DNA from: Chromatiaceae bacterium
GTDB taxonomy: Bacteria > Pseudomonadota > Gammaproteobacteria > Chromatiales > Chromatiaceae
Direction: 5' to 3'
NCBI GenBank assembly: GCA_024235255.1
Contig: JACKMT010000008.1
Location: 1 to 14,285 of the forward strand
DNA length: 14,285 bases
Shown here: in pieces, positions 13,582 to 14,285 of the stretch
Numbering within the stretch: position 1 is the first letter of the stretch
How the letters are laid out: each line of letters starts with the position of its first letter
The notes under the pieces: generated by a model
The model's database searches: none
What the model was told of the DNA's origin: nothing
Seen by the model: the letters and a program-made list of their open reading frames with translations, nothing else
Made by a program: the position numbers and the translations under genes

Positions 13582-14151
13582 ATGCAACGGAATCTCCGCG
13601 ATCTCTATCAAATCAAGATCTCGCTCAAGGATGTAAAACCTCCCGTTTGGCGAAGGCTGCTGCTGTCGAGCTCTACCGATCTGGCCGAACTGCACCGGAT
13701 TATCCAGATTGCGATGGGCTGGTCGGACTCATACCTGCATCAGTTTACCGCTGATCATCAGCAGTTCGGTGTCCCCGACACCGAGTTTGGCAACAGCATA
13801 AACCCGGAGCGCGGTAAACGGATCGGCTCGCTATTGAAGCATGAAAACCAGTGGATGACCTACGAGTATGATTGCGGCGACGGCTGGGAGCACATTGTAA
13901 CGCTGGAAAAGATTCTGCCCTATCAACCCGCAGAGGCTGGACCCAACTGCATTGACGGCCGCGGCGGCGCGCCGCCTGAAGACGTTGGCGGAGCCTGGGA
14001 CTACCAGGAGTTTCTGGAGGCATATACCGACCAGGGTCATCCGGATCATCAGGAAAAGGTGGACTGGGTCGGTGACCAGTTTGACCCGGATCACTTCGAC
14101 ATCGCCGACATCAACAGCAAATTGAAGAAGATACCCAAAACCTTTGTTTGA
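13582..14151 (+). CDS. Plasmid pRiA4b ORF-3-like protein
   Basis: A 189-residue protein matching the pRiA4b ORF-3-like domain along nearly its whole length. It opens with YQIKISLKDVKPPVWRRLLL (9-28), continues with the LHRIIQIAMGWSDSYLHQF block (38-56), YEYDCGDGWEH (94-104), CIDGRGGAPPEDVGG (123-137) and ends with FDPDHFD (168-174). The family is widespread on plasmids, transposons and chromosomes, and its biochemical role is not established. ATG 13582 is preferred, with GGAAAAG upstream; a GTG at 13561 would add seven residues but lacks a ribosome site. No transposase or plasmid gene is adjacent, so here it looks like a settled chromosomal copy. The 134 bp after its stop, to the window end, show nothing I can support. 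Confidence 0.9.
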   Translation: MQRNLRDLYQIKISLKDVKPPVWRRLLLSSSTDLAELHRIIQIAMGWSDSYLHQFTADHQQFGVPDTEFGNSINPERGKRIGSLLKHENQWMTYEYDCGDGWEHIVTLEKILPYQPAEAGPNCIDGRGGAPPEDVGGAWDYQEFLEAYTDQGHPDHQEKVDWVGDQFDPDHFDIADINSKLKKIPKTFV

Positions 14152-14285
14152 ATCTAATGCAGCTTAGCAAGATCGGCAGCTGTGCAAACAGATTCGTCCA
14201 CCCGGAAGAGCCTAACCCGGATATCTCATGAAGGCGGGCAGCATGTTTGAAAAAAGTTTTAGTTTTTAAATGTTACGTCAGTATC

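Noticed and set aside
13582..14151. Mobile element boundary around the pRiA4b ORF-3-like gene
   Set aside because: No transposase, terminal inverted repeats or target duplication could be seen in the flanking sequence.

Overview
The window looks like chromosomal DNA from a free-living or symbiotic gammaproteobacterium with a respiratory lifestyle. It is moderately GC-rich with AT-rich intergenic gaps. It carries a di-haem cytochrome c4-type protein, a bacteriohemerythrin, a glutaryl-CoA dehydrogenase, a c-di-GMP enzyme and a TVP38/FAD-oxidoreductase fusion. This mix fits marine or sulfur-oxidising gammaproteobacteria, but the taxonomic guess is inference. No rRNA, tRNA, CRISPR array, transposase or prophage gene was seen, so this is ordinary chromosome, not a mobile island.

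Layout. 1-1341 (+): the 3' part of a GGDEF/EAL protein cut by the window edge. 1386-2267 (-): a patatin/RssA-type phospholipase, convergent with it. 2400-2801 (-): a bacteriohemerythrin. 2994-3671 (+): a di-haem cytochrome c, divergent from the hemerythrin over a gap holding an inverted repeat and a direct repeat. 3882-4148 (-): a DUF1127 small protein, divergent from a LysR regulator at 4270-5142 (+). 5173-6639 (+): a membrane protein of the lipase maturation factor family, probably co-transcribed with lysR. 6783-7262 (+): an unrecognised protein behind its own AT-rich promoter-like region. 7521-8708 (-): glutaryl-CoA dehydrogenase. 9109-9606 (-): a protein made almost entirely of five 25-residue coiled-coil repeats. 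9808-10593 (-): a GNAT-like acyltransferase, overlapped by 4 bp by a 59-codon small ORF (10590-10769). 10976-13114 (-): a TVP38/TMEM64 membrane domain fused to a dihydrolipoamide-dehydrogenase-like flavoprotein. 13582-14151 (+): a pRiA4b ORF-3-like protein.

The genes do not form one pathway. Local themes are redox and gas handling (hemerythrin, cytochrome c, the flavoprotein fusion), lipid and acyl metabolism (patatin, lipase maturation factor, GcdH) and signalling (GGDEF/EAL, LysR). The items most worth a second look are the 7-7-11 coiled-coil repeat gene, the hidden small ORF coupled to the GNAT gene, the TVP38-flavoprotein fusion, and several symmetric elements in intergenic gaps. I do not see a clear multi-gene system that I would call undescribed.
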